A stretch of 64,000 nucleotides of DNA from Spirochaetales bacterium (GTDB lineage: Bacteria > Spirochaetota > Spirochaetia > JABMQR01), in NCBI GenBank assembly GCA_018399255.1, contig JAGYPA010000012.1, positions 1 to 64,000 on the forward strand. The letters run 5' to 3'. The translations under genes were made by a program, and so were the position numbers. Shown piece by piece: positions 19,326-29,033 of this stretch. The notes beneath the pieces were generated by a model. The model was given only the letters and a program-made list of their open reading frames with translations. It was not told the origin of the DNA and did no database searches. The stretch's first letter is position 1. The number at the start of each line of letters is the position of its first letter.

Positions 19326-20437
19326 CAGAACACCTCCCTTTTTCCGAATTGGCGCAGGTTGTACCAGATAACCGGCGTTACTGCAATGAGGATAACTATC
19401 GATATCGCCGATCCCCGACCATAATGGAGAAACTTGAACATCTGCTTGTACTGCTGGCTGGCCAGCACTTCCGTTCCGAAGAGTCCGTTAGTCATGGCAA
19501 AGACAATATCGAAGACTTTCAGCGTAAGAAGAAGAATTGTGGTACTTACCGTTACAATTGTGGATTTAATATAGGGGATTATGATCTGAAATACGATTCT
19601 CAGCTCTTTGGCTCCGTCTATCCGCGCTGCTTCAAGCAGTGCTGCAGGCACCTGCTTTATCGCTGCCGAAAGAATAACCATGGCAAATCCCGTCTGAAGC
19701 CAGACAAGGATTGCAATAAGAAAAAATGTGTTCCATGGTCTGAGGGTAAGCCAGTTGACCGGATCTGATCCGAACATGGTCACTAATGCGTTGAGCAGGC
19801 CGATCTGGGCCGTTCCCTCGGGGCGGAAGGCATACATAAATTTCCAGATTACACCAGCTCCGACAAATGATATGGCCATCGGAAGAAAAATGAGTGACTT
19901 GGCAGTTTTTTCGAATGACACCCTGTCTGCCAGCAACGCAATCAGCAGCCCGAAGACAACACAGAAGCCTGTTCCGAAAACCAGCCAGTACACATTATTC
20001 ACAAACGCTGTAAGCATGGTCCTGTCGGTAAATACATAGGCATAGTTTTCCAGGCCGACAAAAGCGCGGGAAAATTTATCAAAAAAACTGAGATAGAGAC
20101 TTCTGAATGTCGGCAGAAACAGATACCAGGTGAGGATAGCTATTGCCGGACCAACAAAAAGAAATGGCGTCAGCCGCTTCTCCCAGGCCGAGGGAAGCTT
20201 CTGGATAAGATAATTTACTACCAGGTAGAGCGCAGCGACCCCTCCTACGCCCCAGACTATTGCTACTGCTGTTATAATCAGCTGAGGGGCTCCGCTGTCA
20301 CGGAGAAATATAAATCCCCCGTAAAGCCCCGCAAATGTTGCCAGCGGGATAAACAGAGCTACTGCGGCTCTGAGAACTCCCATCATGGCTTGCTGAACCG
20401 GACTGAGCTGATCTTTTATCAATGGATTCTCAGGCAT
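19325..20437 (-). CDS. ABC sugar transporter permease, AglF-like
   Basis: EAARIDGAKELRIVFQIIIPYIKSTIVTVSTTILLLTLKVFDIVFAMTNG. Confidence 0.88.
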   Translation of the reverse strand: MPENPLIKDQLSPVQQAMMGVLRAAVALFIPLATFAGLYGGFIFLRDSGAPQLIITAVAIVWGVGGVAALYLVVNYLIQKLPSAWEKRLTPFLFVGPAIAILTWYLFLPTFRSLYLSFFDKFSRAFVGLENYAYVFTDRTMLTAFVNNVYWLVFGTGFCVVFGLLIALLADRVSFEKTAKSLIFLPMAISFVGAGVIWKFMYAFRPEGTAQIGLLNALVTMFGSDPVNWLTLRPWNTFFLIAILVWLQTGFAMVILSAAIKQVPAALLEAARIDGAKELRIVFQIIIPYIKSTIVTVSTTILLLTLKVFDIVFAMTNGLFGTEVLASQQYKQMFKFLHYGRGSAISIVILIAVTPVIWYNLRQFGKREVF

Positions 20438-20471
20438 AGACCGGACCTCCTTTTTTTTGAAATTGGCTTTT

Positions 20472-20537
20472 AGAAGTTTGCCTACATATTCAAATAATTA
20501 ATTATATAATAATTAATTATTTGAAACGCAAACTTCT
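20472..20537. other. Long two-tier hairpin between binding protein and permease genes
   Basis: Inner perfect 15-bp stem CAAATAATTAATTAT-ATA-ATAATTAATTATTTG (20491-20523), outer 10-bp arms AGAAGTTTGC (20472-20481)/GCAAACTTCT (20528-20537). Confidence 0.9.
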
Positions 20538-20550
20538 GACTAAAACGTCG

Positions 20551-20569
20551 CTCTTGCTTTTTGCAAGAG
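20551..20569. other. Stem-loop CTCTTGC-TTTTT-GCAAGAG
   Basis: Perfect 7-bp stem, adjacent to the larger hairpin. Confidence 0.8.
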
Positions 20570-20769
20570 CCTTTCTTTTTCAACTGCTGCTGTCAACCGC
20601 GTACAGTCAAGCTTTATATATTGATAGTAGAATTACGCGGGGAGCTTTGCCTGTCGCTATAGTACACAAATAATTCTTACTGCAGGTAAAGTATCATTGT
20701 TGCATAATTCTGCCGATTTGCAAGAATATGTACGGTAAAAAAATCGCAAACGACAGCAAGTAAAGAAGA

Positions 20770-20790
20770 AGCCAGCCGTAAAGACTGGCT
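20770..20790 (-). terminator. Candidate terminator after sugar-binding protein gene
   Basis: Minus strand AGCCAG-TCTTTACGG-CTGGCT followed by TCTTCTTT. Confidence 0.5.
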
Positions 20791-20875
20791 CCTGAAGTAT
20801 TTCTTTGAAATATTCCACGGCATCACAGCGACTGGCTGCAGCACCGGGAAATAGATCCAGCTGTTTCTCTTCAGC

Positions 20876-22147
20876 TTACGGCCAGCTTTTCTCGATCTGG
20901 TCAAGAACTCTGTCAATCGATACGCCGGTCACCATATCGGCCATTCCGGTCCAGAATGAACCTGCGCCAACTTCAGCCGGCATCAAGTCTGATGCGTCAA
21001 ACCTGAAGACCTCAGCATTTACAAGGATTTTGGCAAGATCTGCTTCCAGCTTGGAACCGTAGTCGCTGAAATCCTGATCCTGATGCGGGAACAGAGCGCC
21101 GCCGGCTTTTGCCCACGACTTTGCCGATTCCCAGGTTGTCAGATAGGCAAGAAAATCGTTAATGTCATCACTCTCACTGAACATGACAAACTGATCGCCG
21201 CCGCCGAGAACGGGAGTTCCCCATTGGGGATCAATTGACGGGAAGGCAAAAACGCCGACTTTTTCTTCAAGATTTTCCTGAACAGCTTCCTGCATAAAAC
21301 CAGTGATAAAATTCCCCTGTCGATGGAGCAGTGCCTGGGGATTGGCTTCGAACAGCGGTTTTACCGCATCACCAAAGTTTGTCGTGGCAACTGACGAGGG
21401 TCCTCCAAGGGTATTGGCCTTGCTGTCCCAGATGCTCATCATATACTCAGCGGCTTTTTTAACGGCTGGATCGTTGAAAGGGATTTCATGGTTAACCCAC
21501 TGGTCATAAACTTCAGGACCAGCAGTTCTCAGCATAATGTCCTCCATCCAGTCAGTTGCTGCCCATCCGGTAGCTGCCCCGCTCTCGATTCCTACCGACC
21601 AGGGGATATAGCCGTCAGCTTTCATCTCTTCCATCAGAGCAAGCATCTCATCCCAGGTTCCCGGGGTTTCGTAGCCTTCGGCCTCAAATACTTCTTTTGG
21701 ATACCAGACAAAGCTCTTGGCGTTGACACGGTGGAATACTCCGTAAACATCGCCTTCATAGGAGCCAAGGTCTTTCCAGGCCGGGGTGTAGTTGGCGTCA
21801 ATCAGGCTGACTACTTCACTGCCGAGCGGGAACAGTACGCCGCGTTCGGCGAAGTTCTTCATCAAACCAGGCTGTGGAAGAGCTGCAACGTCCGGCGGAT
21901 TTCCTGCTTCAACCTGAATAAAGATCTGCGTCTCAAACTCTGAAGAGGGTTCATAGACCACATTGATGCCGGTTCTTTCCTCAAAAGGAATCATGGCTTC
22001 TTCGAATCTCAATGCTTCAGCATCACGGAATGCACCAAACACATTGACAACTCTTTCGGCTTCTTCAGCTTCCTGCGCAGCGCCGGCAAATACCAGTCCG
22101 GATGCGATGATAAGCATCAGAATCATTACAAAAACTCTTTTTTTCAT
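20876..22147 (-). CDS. ABC transporter sugar-binding protein (alpha-glucoside type)
   Basis: Signal peptide MKKRVFVMILMLIIASGLVFAGAAQE; SD AAGGAGG upstream of ATG at 22147; extracellular solute-binding family 1 fold motifs. Confidence 0.87.
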   Translation of the reverse strand: MKKRVFVMILMLIIASGLVFAGAAQEAEEAERVVNVFGAFRDAEALRFEEAMIPFEERTGINVVYEPSSEFETQIFIQVEAGNPPDVAALPQPGLMKNFAERGVLFPLGSEVVSLIDANYTPAWKDLGSYEGDVYGVFHRVNAKSFVWYPKEVFEAEGYETPGTWDEMLALMEEMKADGYIPWSVGIESGAATGWAATDWMEDIMLRTAGPEVYDQWVNHEIPFNDPAVKKAAEYMMSIWDSKANTLGGPSSVATTNFGDAVKPLFEANPQALLHRQGNFITGFMQEAVQENLEEKVGVFAFPSIDPQWGTPVLGGGDQFVMFSESDDINDFLAYLTTWESAKSWAKAGGALFPHQDQDFSDYGSKLEADLAKILVNAEVFRFDASDLMPAEVGAGSFWTGMADMVTGVSIDRVLDQIEKSWP

Positions 22148-22194
22148 AAGGTTTCCTCCTTGTCCTTTATGAATACTCTTTTTTATCACCCGGA

Positions 22195-23199
22195 CTAATT
22201 CCGGGTGGTTTGTCGCTCAATTATCTGCAGATTCAAATGCACTTTTGCACTGGGTGTCTGCATATTATTCATGTGATCCAACAACTTCAGAGCAGCCAGA
22301 TGCCCCGAATGATCCAGAGACTGCCGAATAGTGGTAAGCTCCACATAATCAGCTGCATCAATATCATCAAACCCCATTACTGCAATATCTTCAGGCACCC
22401 TGAGTCTTAGGCTTCTTGCCGCTTTCAAAACTCCTACCGCCTGAAGATCTGATGCACAAAACACTGCATTGGGTCGATCCTTTGCCTGAAGCATTGCAAC
22501 AGCACAATCCATAGCATACTTCATTCCATATTCATGGAAAAAAACAGCATCTTCCTTCAAGGGTATTCCCAAAGCTTCGGCCTTGGATTTGAAGCCGCCG
22601 AGTCTCTCCTCGGTTGCATGGAGACTGTAAGCCGGCTGCCCCCCTTCCCCGAAAAAAGCTAATTTTGTATATCCTTTTCTTATAAGGAATTCGGCAGCCA
22701 TAGCACCGCCGTGTACATTATCAATTTCTATGCTGGAAAACTGGGGATGCCCGAATTCCAGACTAACTACCGGCAGGTGATGCTGGATGAAACGTTCCAC
22801 GTCCTCTTCTGTAAACGGCAAGGACATGATGATCAGACCGTCTATCCTGCCTGTTACAGGAAGAACTGAGAGGTAGTTTCGCAGCTGCTCGAAGGTATCA
22901 ACTGCATAGGTTATTAGGTCGAAATGTGTTTGAGCAAGAGCCTCATGGATGCCGCGCAGCCGCTGGACAAATGAAGGCGCCGTAAAAAACGGGGTTATGA
23001 CCCCGATGCGCTGTATTCCGCTGCGAGCACGCGCTACCGCGTCGGCCCGGGGAACGAAGGAGAGATCGCGCATGGCTTGTTCAATGGTTTTACGGGTTTT
23101 TGCCGCTACCCGGTCGGGAGTATTGAGAAAGCGGGAGACCGTTGCGATGCTGGTGCCTGCAAGTTTGGCTACATCGTAAATTGTCGGGGTATCAGCCAC
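22195..23199 (-). CDS. LacI family transcriptional regulator
   Basis: TIYDVAKLAGTSIATVSRFLNTPDRVAAKTRKTIEQA; SD AAAGGAGG supports GTG start at 23199 rather than ATG at 23220. Confidence 0.92.
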   Translation of the reverse strand: MADTPTIYDVAKLAGTSIATVSRFLNTPDRVAAKTRKTIEQAMRDLSFVPRADAVARARSGIQRIGVITPFFTAPSFVQRLRGIHEALAQTHFDLITYAVDTFEQLRNYLSVLPVTGRIDGLIIMSLPFTEEDVERFIQHHLPVVSLEFGHPQFSSIEIDNVHGGAMAAEFLIRKGYTKLAFFGEGGQPAYSLHATEERLGGFKSKAEALGIPLKEDAVFFHEYGMKYAMDCAVAMLQAKDRPNAVFCASDLQAVGVLKAARSLRLRVPEDIAVMGFDDIDAADYVELTTIRQSLDHSGHLAALKLLDHMNNMQTPSAKVHLNLQIIERQTTRN

Positions 23200-23221
23200 G
23201 AGCTTTCCTCCTTTCACCATA

Positions 23222-23277
23222 TGTAAGTGCTTTCATAAAACCTATTTCATACTAAAACAAGAGTATGTAATTGTCAA
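23222..23277 (-). promoter_or_regulatory. Promoter plus LacI-type operator for lacI-agl-like operon
   Basis: Minus strand TTGACA-17 bp-TAGTAT (23272-23277 / 23249-23254); operator TGAAAGCACTTACA (23222-23235) just downstream of -10. Confidence 0.75.
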
Positions 23278-23342
23278 GAATTTTTTCAATTAATTTTCAC
23301 AATTTTCACAAATAATTTGAAAAGTGCTGATATAATCATCTT

Positions 23343-23861
23343 ATGAAAACACCAAATCGTGCCATTGCCTATTTTTCCCGTTCCGGAAACACCCGTTCCA
23401 GCGCAGGAATGCTTGCTGAAATGCTCTCTATTGCCGCAGTATACCCCATAACCGAAGTCCGGGAGAGACGGGGAATTCGCGGGTTTATCATGAATGGATT
23501 TGATGCCATGCGCAGCAAGGCGGTCGATATCAAAACAACCTTTCCTGAAACTGCAGGTGATATAGACCAGTTGATCCTCATGACGCCTGTCTGGGCTGGT
23601 CATGTAACCCCGGCCATTAACGGATTTCTCGAAAAAACCGATCTTTCCGGAACCCGGGTCATTCTAATTACCGTACAGTCGGATCCGGAATTCAAAGGAA
23701 TCAAGAAAGCGGTAAGTCAAGTTGAGAAGAGGATCATCAAACAGAACGGGGTATTAAGACAATCAGCAGCCATGCACGGATCGGCTCCAGGCAAGAAAGC
23801 TGATCGTGACCATCTGGCCGCTGAAATTGCCCGAATCTGCCCGCTTCTCGAGTTGGAATAA
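23343..23861 (+). CDS. Flavodoxin-like protein
   Basis: AIAYFSRSGNTRSSAGMLAE FMN-binding motif; MTPVWAGHVTPAINGFL. Confidence 0.75.
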   Translation: MKTPNRAIAYFSRSGNTRSSAGMLAEMLSIAAVYPITEVRERRGIRGFIMNGFDAMRSKAVDIKTTFPETAGDIDQLILMTPVWAGHVTPAINGFLEKTDLSGTRVILITVQSDPEFKGIKKAVSQVEKRIIKQNGVLRQSAAMHGSAPGKKADRDHLAAEIARICPLLELE

Positions 23862-23863
23862 CT

Positions 23864-24715
23864 TCACCGGGCTGGAGCGTGTTCACGAACATAGGCCTCT
23901 TCCAAATCCCCTACCATTTTATGAAGGGTATGGGTTATCGGGAAGACATGCGGGAAGGTGCAGTCATCCACCTGCGAAACGGGCATGGCGCCCATACTGG
24001 TACTTGATATAAATAACTCATCGAACCGACCGGAATAGAGGTCTTCAACCCGGGGAGCCTCAAAAGCTATATCTAAACCTATTTTACCGGCAGATTCAAG
24101 GATGTACTTACGTGTCACTCCTGCAAGCACCCCGCTGCCGGGGGTTATGAGACGATTTCCTTCCACTGCAAAGAAATTACTGCGGGATCCTTCCACTGCC
24201 AGACCGCCGCTGGTAATAAGCAGTGCTTCAAGAGCGTGATGCCTGCCGGCCTCCCGCTGAGCAAGATAATTCAGCAGCAGGGAGTTCGATTTCACTTCCG
24301 GCATTATCCGCTCCCCCCTATATGCTATTACTGATACTCCCTCCCGGTACATGCTGTCGGAGTACCGGGGCAGCTGCTGCGGAAAAAGAAACAAGGTCGG
24401 TTCATCTCCCCCGATCAGCTGCACGCGGAGAGAAGCATGGGTTATGTGGTCTGCTGCAAGAAGACGGCTTGTCATTCCGGCAACATCAGCCTGAGACAAC
24501 GAGTGGGCAATTTCCAGGCGAGCGGCAGATTCAAAGAGCCGCTCAAGATGATCTTCAAGAAATACGGCAGCACCGTCCCGTATCTTGATCGACTCATAAA
24601 CACTGAAATTAAAAAAAACCTCTTTATTTGATATGGGCAGTACCGCATCATGCAGGGATATGATGTCAAGATTTCGCACAGCACAGGTAAATGGGACTTG
24701 CGGTTTTATGTCCAT
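23864..24715 (-). CDS. Class IV aminotransferase (BCAT/ADC-lyase family)
   Basis: FFNFSVYESIKIRDGAAVFLEDHLERLFESA, GSRSNFFAVEGNRLITP, DELFISSTSMGAMPV. Confidence 0.88.
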   Translation of the reverse strand: MDIKPQVPFTCAVRNLDIISLHDAVLPISNKEVFFNFSVYESIKIRDGAAVFLEDHLERLFESAARLEIAHSLSQADVAGMTSRLLAADHITHASLRVQLIGGDEPTLFLFPQQLPRYSDSMYREGVSVIAYRGERIMPEVKSNSLLLNYLAQREAGRHHALEALLITSGGLAVEGSRSNFFAVEGNRLITPGSGVLAGVTRKYILESAGKIGLDIAFEAPRVEDLYSGRFDELFISSTSMGAMPVSQVDDCTFPHVFPITHTLHKMVGDLEEAYVREHAPAR

Positions 24716-24722
24716 CTATCTG

Positions 24723-27437
24723 CTACTCCATTCCCGGCATGCGAAGTACTTCGCGAGGCTTACTGCCCTGCGACGGGCCTACAATACCCCTTTCTTCCAT
24801 CTCTTCAACCAGCCTGGCAGCCCGGTTGTACCCGATTTTCAGACGACGCTGAAGATAGGAGGCAGAGGCAGTCCCGCGTTGTGAAACTATCATCAAAGCT
24901 TCCTGCATAAGGTCATCTTCATCACTTGAATCATCATAGTCATCAAAATCATCCTCATCTTCCTCATCGGAAAAGTATTCTTCATCCAGGTAATCGGGTT
25001 CGCCCTGGGTTTTTACATGAGCCACGATTTTCTCAACTTCTTCCTCGGTAAGAAAAGCGCCCTGAATTCGGGAAGGAATGGGGTCCCAGGATGATGAAAA
25101 GAGCATATCTCCTCTTCCCAGAAGCTTTTCGGCGCCGGGCTGATCGATAATGATCCGCGAATCTGTGTTGCTGGTAACCATAAACGCTATCCGGGAAGGT
25201 ATATTTGCTTTGATAATTCCGGTTATGACATTAGTGGACGGTCGCTGGGTTGCCAGGACCAGATGTATCCCCACAGCCCTGGCCATGGCTGCCAGACGGG
25301 CCAGGTATCCTTCCAGCTCTTTACCGGTGGTAGTCATAAGATCGGCAAATTCGTCTATTATCACTACGATATAGGGAAGTTTTTCTCTTGCCAGTTTGTT
25401 GGTGACTATCCGTTTGTTGTAGGATGCCAGATCCCGCACGTTGAGGTTATCAAGCAGGCTGTATCTTCGTTCCATCTCGAGCAGACAATACTGGAGGGCT
25501 TTAAGGGCTTTCTTCGGTTCGGTAATTACCGGAGTAAGCAGATGGGGTATGTTATTGTAGAGCTTGAGTTCAACTATTTTCGGATCGACCATCATAAGGC
25601 GTACTTCTTTGGGACTTCTACGGTAGAGAATGGAGCATATGAGTGAATTGACGCAAACTGATTTTCCCGAACCTGTGGCTCCCGCTATAAGCAGATGGGG
25701 AGTTTTTACAAGGTCTATTATCTGTTTTTCCCCGGTTATGTCGGTACCAAGCACCATTGGCACGAAGTAGTCGGAATGTCTGTCTATTTCAAACAGCATC
25801 TCCTTGAAACCGACTATTGAACGCTTCCGGTTGGGGACTTCAATCCCGACTGCCTGTTTGCCGGGGATGGGGGCAACTATCCGAACGCGGGAAGCGGCCA
25901 GCTGGAGCGCAATATTGTCGGCCAGATTTGTGATCGACTGAACTCGTATGCCGGGGGCCGGCATGATTTCAAACATAGTCACTACCGGGCCTTTCTGGAC
26001 TCCAGTCAAAGTAGCTTCTATTCTGAATTCTCTGAGAGTCTGCATAAGAATTTCACCTGATTTTTTCGTATGCTCGTCTATGGTGCTCGATATGTCAGGA
26101 TAATTTATCAGCAAATCTTCCGAGGGAGGCAGATAGTTACCCTTCCGTAAATTACTGAACAGGGCTGAATCATTATCCGTCACACTGCCGTTTTCTTCTT
26201 TGGCTACATTCGAAGAAAGTCCTATTATTCCGGGGATAAATGTCTCTTCGGCGATTTTTTCCGATGGAGCTCCCGTGGACGGCGGCAGTTCAGTTTCCGG
26301 TTCTGCAGTCGGCTGTGCTGCGGGGCTGGATTGATGAGCGTCGTTACGATCAGTTTCCTCGGCAGGAAATTCCCCGGAAGATTCACCTGCGGCTGTCAAG
26401 CCTTCAGTATTATCGCGGAGCGCATGTTTCCTGTCGACTGTCCGCTCAGAAAGCGGATCAGTATTCTCTGCGTCTTCACTAAAAGTCATTTCCTGCTGTA
26501 CCGGTTTTGTTTTCCGGCCAATCTGGTTCAAATCCGGCAGATCAGGAATAAAGGGAAAAGTCAGGGTGAGGTTTTCCCCTACTCTGGCCCACTCGCTCGA
26601 TGAGTCCTTACTGGCAGATTGCTCTTCCAGGGAAGATAATCCTGCAGAGTCATCGGGAATGTGGAAGATTTCATCCAGCTGTTCTCCGTCTGCCGGATTC
26701 AGCCGATGCTCTCCTTCGGCTGGTCGATAGGCTGGGTCCGCTGCAGCAGAAAGTGCTTCAGACTGCTCACCTTGAGGTTCCTGGCTTTTTTCTTCTGCTC
26801 TTGAGGCTTTTTTCATCCGTTTTCTCTGCATTTTCAAAAGCTGCCGCCTGACTTTGCGGTCGATTTTCTTTCTTGCTTCCGGACTTATGTCGTTTACCTC
26901 CTTTACCGGGTTTTCCCGGTTGTTTTTCTCCATTGAGGAAGTCTTGGGTTCTACAGTCTGGAGGTATTTCTGCCCTTTGGAAGGTACCCCTGAAGCACGG
27001 TATTTCCTGAAGACATACCTGGCCCAGAGAGCAAAGATGCTAAGCTCCAGGGCAAATGCAATGAGAAGGATTAATGCGGCCTTTCGGTGAGTAAAATTTT
27101 CCGGTATGAGATTTTTAATAAAAACAAGTCCGGTTTCAAGGAAAATATGTAAAAACACCACTGCTGTTAATGAGAGAATGAGGGTGAAGAATATTGCCGG
27201 GCGAATATATCGGTGAGCTGCTGCCATTAGTGAAAATATTGAAACAGCCAGCAAAATCAGCGGTAAAACCCATACAGCATAAAGAAAAACACTTTCAAGT
27301 CCTTCTGCTGTTTTTGTCAGCAGGATAATAATTTGTCCCGAGAGGGGAAGTAATGGAGCTGCCAGAGCAATCCCTGTAAGCAGGGCAAGAGCAAAACTCA
27401 ATCCTGCAATTATGTAGTATAGACTTTTTGACTTCAC
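24723..27437 (-). CDS. ftsK: FtsK/SpoIIIE DNA translocase
   Basis: HLLIAGATGSGKSVCVNSLI, VIIDEFADLMT, ATQRPSTNVITGIIKANIPSRIAF, C-terminal gamma winged helix; GTG start. Confidence 0.95.
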   Translation of the reverse strand: MKSKSLYYIIAGLSFALALLTGIALAAPLLPLSGQIIILLTKTAEGLESVFLYAVWVLPLILLAVSIFSLMAAAHRYIRPAIFFTLILSLTAVVFLHIFLETGLVFIKNLIPENFTHRKAALILLIAFALELSIFALWARYVFRKYRASGVPSKGQKYLQTVEPKTSSMEKNNRENPVKEVNDISPEARKKIDRKVRRQLLKMQRKRMKKASRAEEKSQEPQGEQSEALSAAADPAYRPAEGEHRLNPADGEQLDEIFHIPDDSAGLSSLEEQSASKDSSSEWARVGENLTLTFPFIPDLPDLNQIGRKTKPVQQEMTFSEDAENTDPLSERTVDRKHALRDNTEGLTAAGESSGEFPAEETDRNDAHQSSPAAQPTAEPETELPPSTGAPSEKIAEETFIPGIIGLSSNVAKEENGSVTDNDSALFSNLRKGNYLPPSEDLLINYPDISSTIDEHTKKSGEILMQTLREFRIEATLTGVQKGPVVTMFEIMPAPGIRVQSITNLADNIALQLAASRVRIVAPIPGKQAVGIEVPNRKRSIVGFKEMLFEIDRHSDYFVPMVLGTDITGEKQIIDLVKTPHLLIAGATGSGKSVCVNSLICSILYRRSPKEVRLMMVDPKIVELKLYNNIPHLLTPVITEPKKALKALQYCLLEMERRYSLLDNLNVRDLASYNKRIVTNKLAREKLPYIVVIIDEFADLMTTTGKELEGYLARLAAMARAVGIHLVLATQRPSTNVITGIIKANIPSRIAFMVTSNTDSRIIIDQPGAEKLLGRGDMLFSSSWDPIPSRIQGAFLTEEEVEKIVAHVKTQGEPDYLDEEYFSDEEDEDDFDDYDDSSDEDDLMQEALMIVSQRGTASASYLQRRLKIGYNRAARLVEEMEERGIVGPSQGSKPREVLRMPGME

Positions 27438-27510
27438 AATTTCCTCCGGATATTCATACTGGCGCTGATCTTATTGTACCACAAAAACAGCTGAACTGTC
27501 TTCCTGCAGT

Positions 27511-28305
27511 CTATAAGAGCAGAGAGCCGATAATCCCAAGGGGTATGAGATATATACTGAACAAATAAAGCTTTCGGGAACGAATAACGGCCAGAAGCAG
27601 CTTCAAACTAAAAAAACCGGTTATTGCTGCAGCAGCCATGCCTGTTGCCACAACACTGAAACTTGTGCTGCTTGTGAGGGCATCTGCTGTTCCGACCTCC
27701 AGGAGCAAAGCCCCGAGGATAGCCGGAATGGAAAAAAGAAAAGAAAGTTCTGCGGCTTTTTCACGTGTTATCCCACTGAGCAGAGCTGCAGTTATTGTTA
27801 TTCCCGAACGGGAAATTCCGGGCAGCGTTCCAAGCCCCTGTGCTGTCCCGACTATAATACCCTGAAGTACTCCTGCTTGATTAACAGACTTTTTCGGCTT
27901 GATGATACTGCCCAGGATCAGCAGGATACCGGTAACAATAAAAAACAGAAAAACAAGAGCCTCGTTTTCTGCAATATCTGACTGCCTGACAATGAGTCCA
28001 ATAACACCGGTAAAAACCGTACCAATAATAATAATTCCGAATGTCTTTACTTCCTGCGCATCTCCTTCCCTCTTTTTACTGACAACAGCCCGGAGAACAG
28101 CGCCGGCTATCCGGCTGATCCGGAAACGGAAAAAATACACAATCACAACAAGAGTTGCAACATGCAGAAGGATATCATACAGCACCGGTACGGTGCCGAC
28201 ATCCATCAGATGCTGAAGAATAACTAAATGTCCAAAACTTGATACAGGAAGGAATTCAGTAACTCCCTGCACCGCTCCCAGAACCACCGACTCCCAAATA
28301 TTCAT
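27511..28305 (-). CDS. uppP: Undecaprenyl-diphosphatase
   Basis: GAVQGVTEFLPVSSFGHLVIL, LPGISRSGITITAALLSGI; start MNIWES at 28305. Confidence 0.92.
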   Translation of the reverse strand: MNIWESVVLGAVQGVTEFLPVSSFGHLVILQHLMDVGTVPVLYDILLHVATLVVIVYFFRFRISRIAGAVLRAVVSKKREGDAQEVKTFGIIIIGTVFTGVIGLIVRQSDIAENEALVFLFFIVTGILLILGSIIKPKKSVNQAGVLQGIIVGTAQGLGTLPGISRSGITITAALLSGITREKAAELSFLFSIPAILGALLLEVGTADALTSSTSFSVVATGMAAAAITGFFSLKLLLAVIRSRKLYLFSIYLIPLGIIGSLLL

Positions 28306-28340
28306 TGCTTCTTCCACCTTTTTATTAATAAGGAAAAATT

Positions 28341-29033
28341 CTAGGAAATTCCGGTTTTTGAAATTTCCCCGGGTTTCTTTAAAACACAAACATGACGCTC
28401 GGCATCAAGAAACGGAACTTCTATGGAATGGACCGCCACCTGCCAGCCTTTCAGCCAGCCAGACGGGACTGCATCCAGTTCTTCGGCTAGAGAGACAGCT
28501 TTTCCCTTATAGGCAAACAACGTTCCACCCGGTTTCGTTATACGGGAAAGCTCCCGGAAAATATCGGGAAGCGGCCTGAAGGCACGAAACATAACCACCG
28601 AAAACAGATCGGATACTTCTCTAATATCCTGTTCAGCAATAGTAATTTCCGGCTTGCCGGCCATAACCACTGCATTTCGCAGAAATCCCGCCCTTCGTCC
28701 TGATCGTTCAATCAACGTCATTGGCATATCCGGCAGACACAGTGACACCGGAATCCCCGGCAAGCCGTTGCCTGAGCCGGCATCGGCAAGGTTTACCGGC
28801 AGCGGAGCATCCATGACAGACTGCTTTATATAGATAAGCGGCGCAAGGGAATCAAGAACATGGCGAATAATCAGCTCTTTCCGGTCAACCGCCGCCACAA
28901 GCTTATAAGCAGCATTCCAAAGAATGATTTCATCAATATATACATTCAAAGAAAAGATCGTCGCCTCAGGACATTGAATTTTCAGTTTATTGAGACCATC
29001 CTGAAGCAGATCATGTACCCTGCTGCTGCTCAT
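28341..29033 (-). CDS. rsmG: 16S rRNA (guanine-N7) methyltransferase RsmG
   Basis: [38 protein letters not shown]; adjacent to mnmG. Confidence 0.88.
   Translation of the reverse strand: MSSSRVHDLLQDGLNKLKIQCPEATIFSLNVYIDEIILWNAAYKLVAAVDRKELIIRHVLDSLAPLIYIKQSVMDAPLPVNLADAGSGNGLPGIPVSLCLPDMPMTLIERSGRRAGFLRNAVVMAGKPEITIAEQDIREVSDLFSVVMFRAFRPLPDIFRELSRITKPGGTLFAYKGKAVSLAEELDAVPSGWLKGWQVAVHSIEVPFLDAERHVCVLKKPGEISKTGIS

Noticed and set aside
20472-20537. Intrinsic terminator call for the two-tier hairpin
   Set aside because: Stem is mostly A/T and lacks a following U-tract on the transcribed (minus) strand; better described as an RNA processing/regulatory structure of unknown role.
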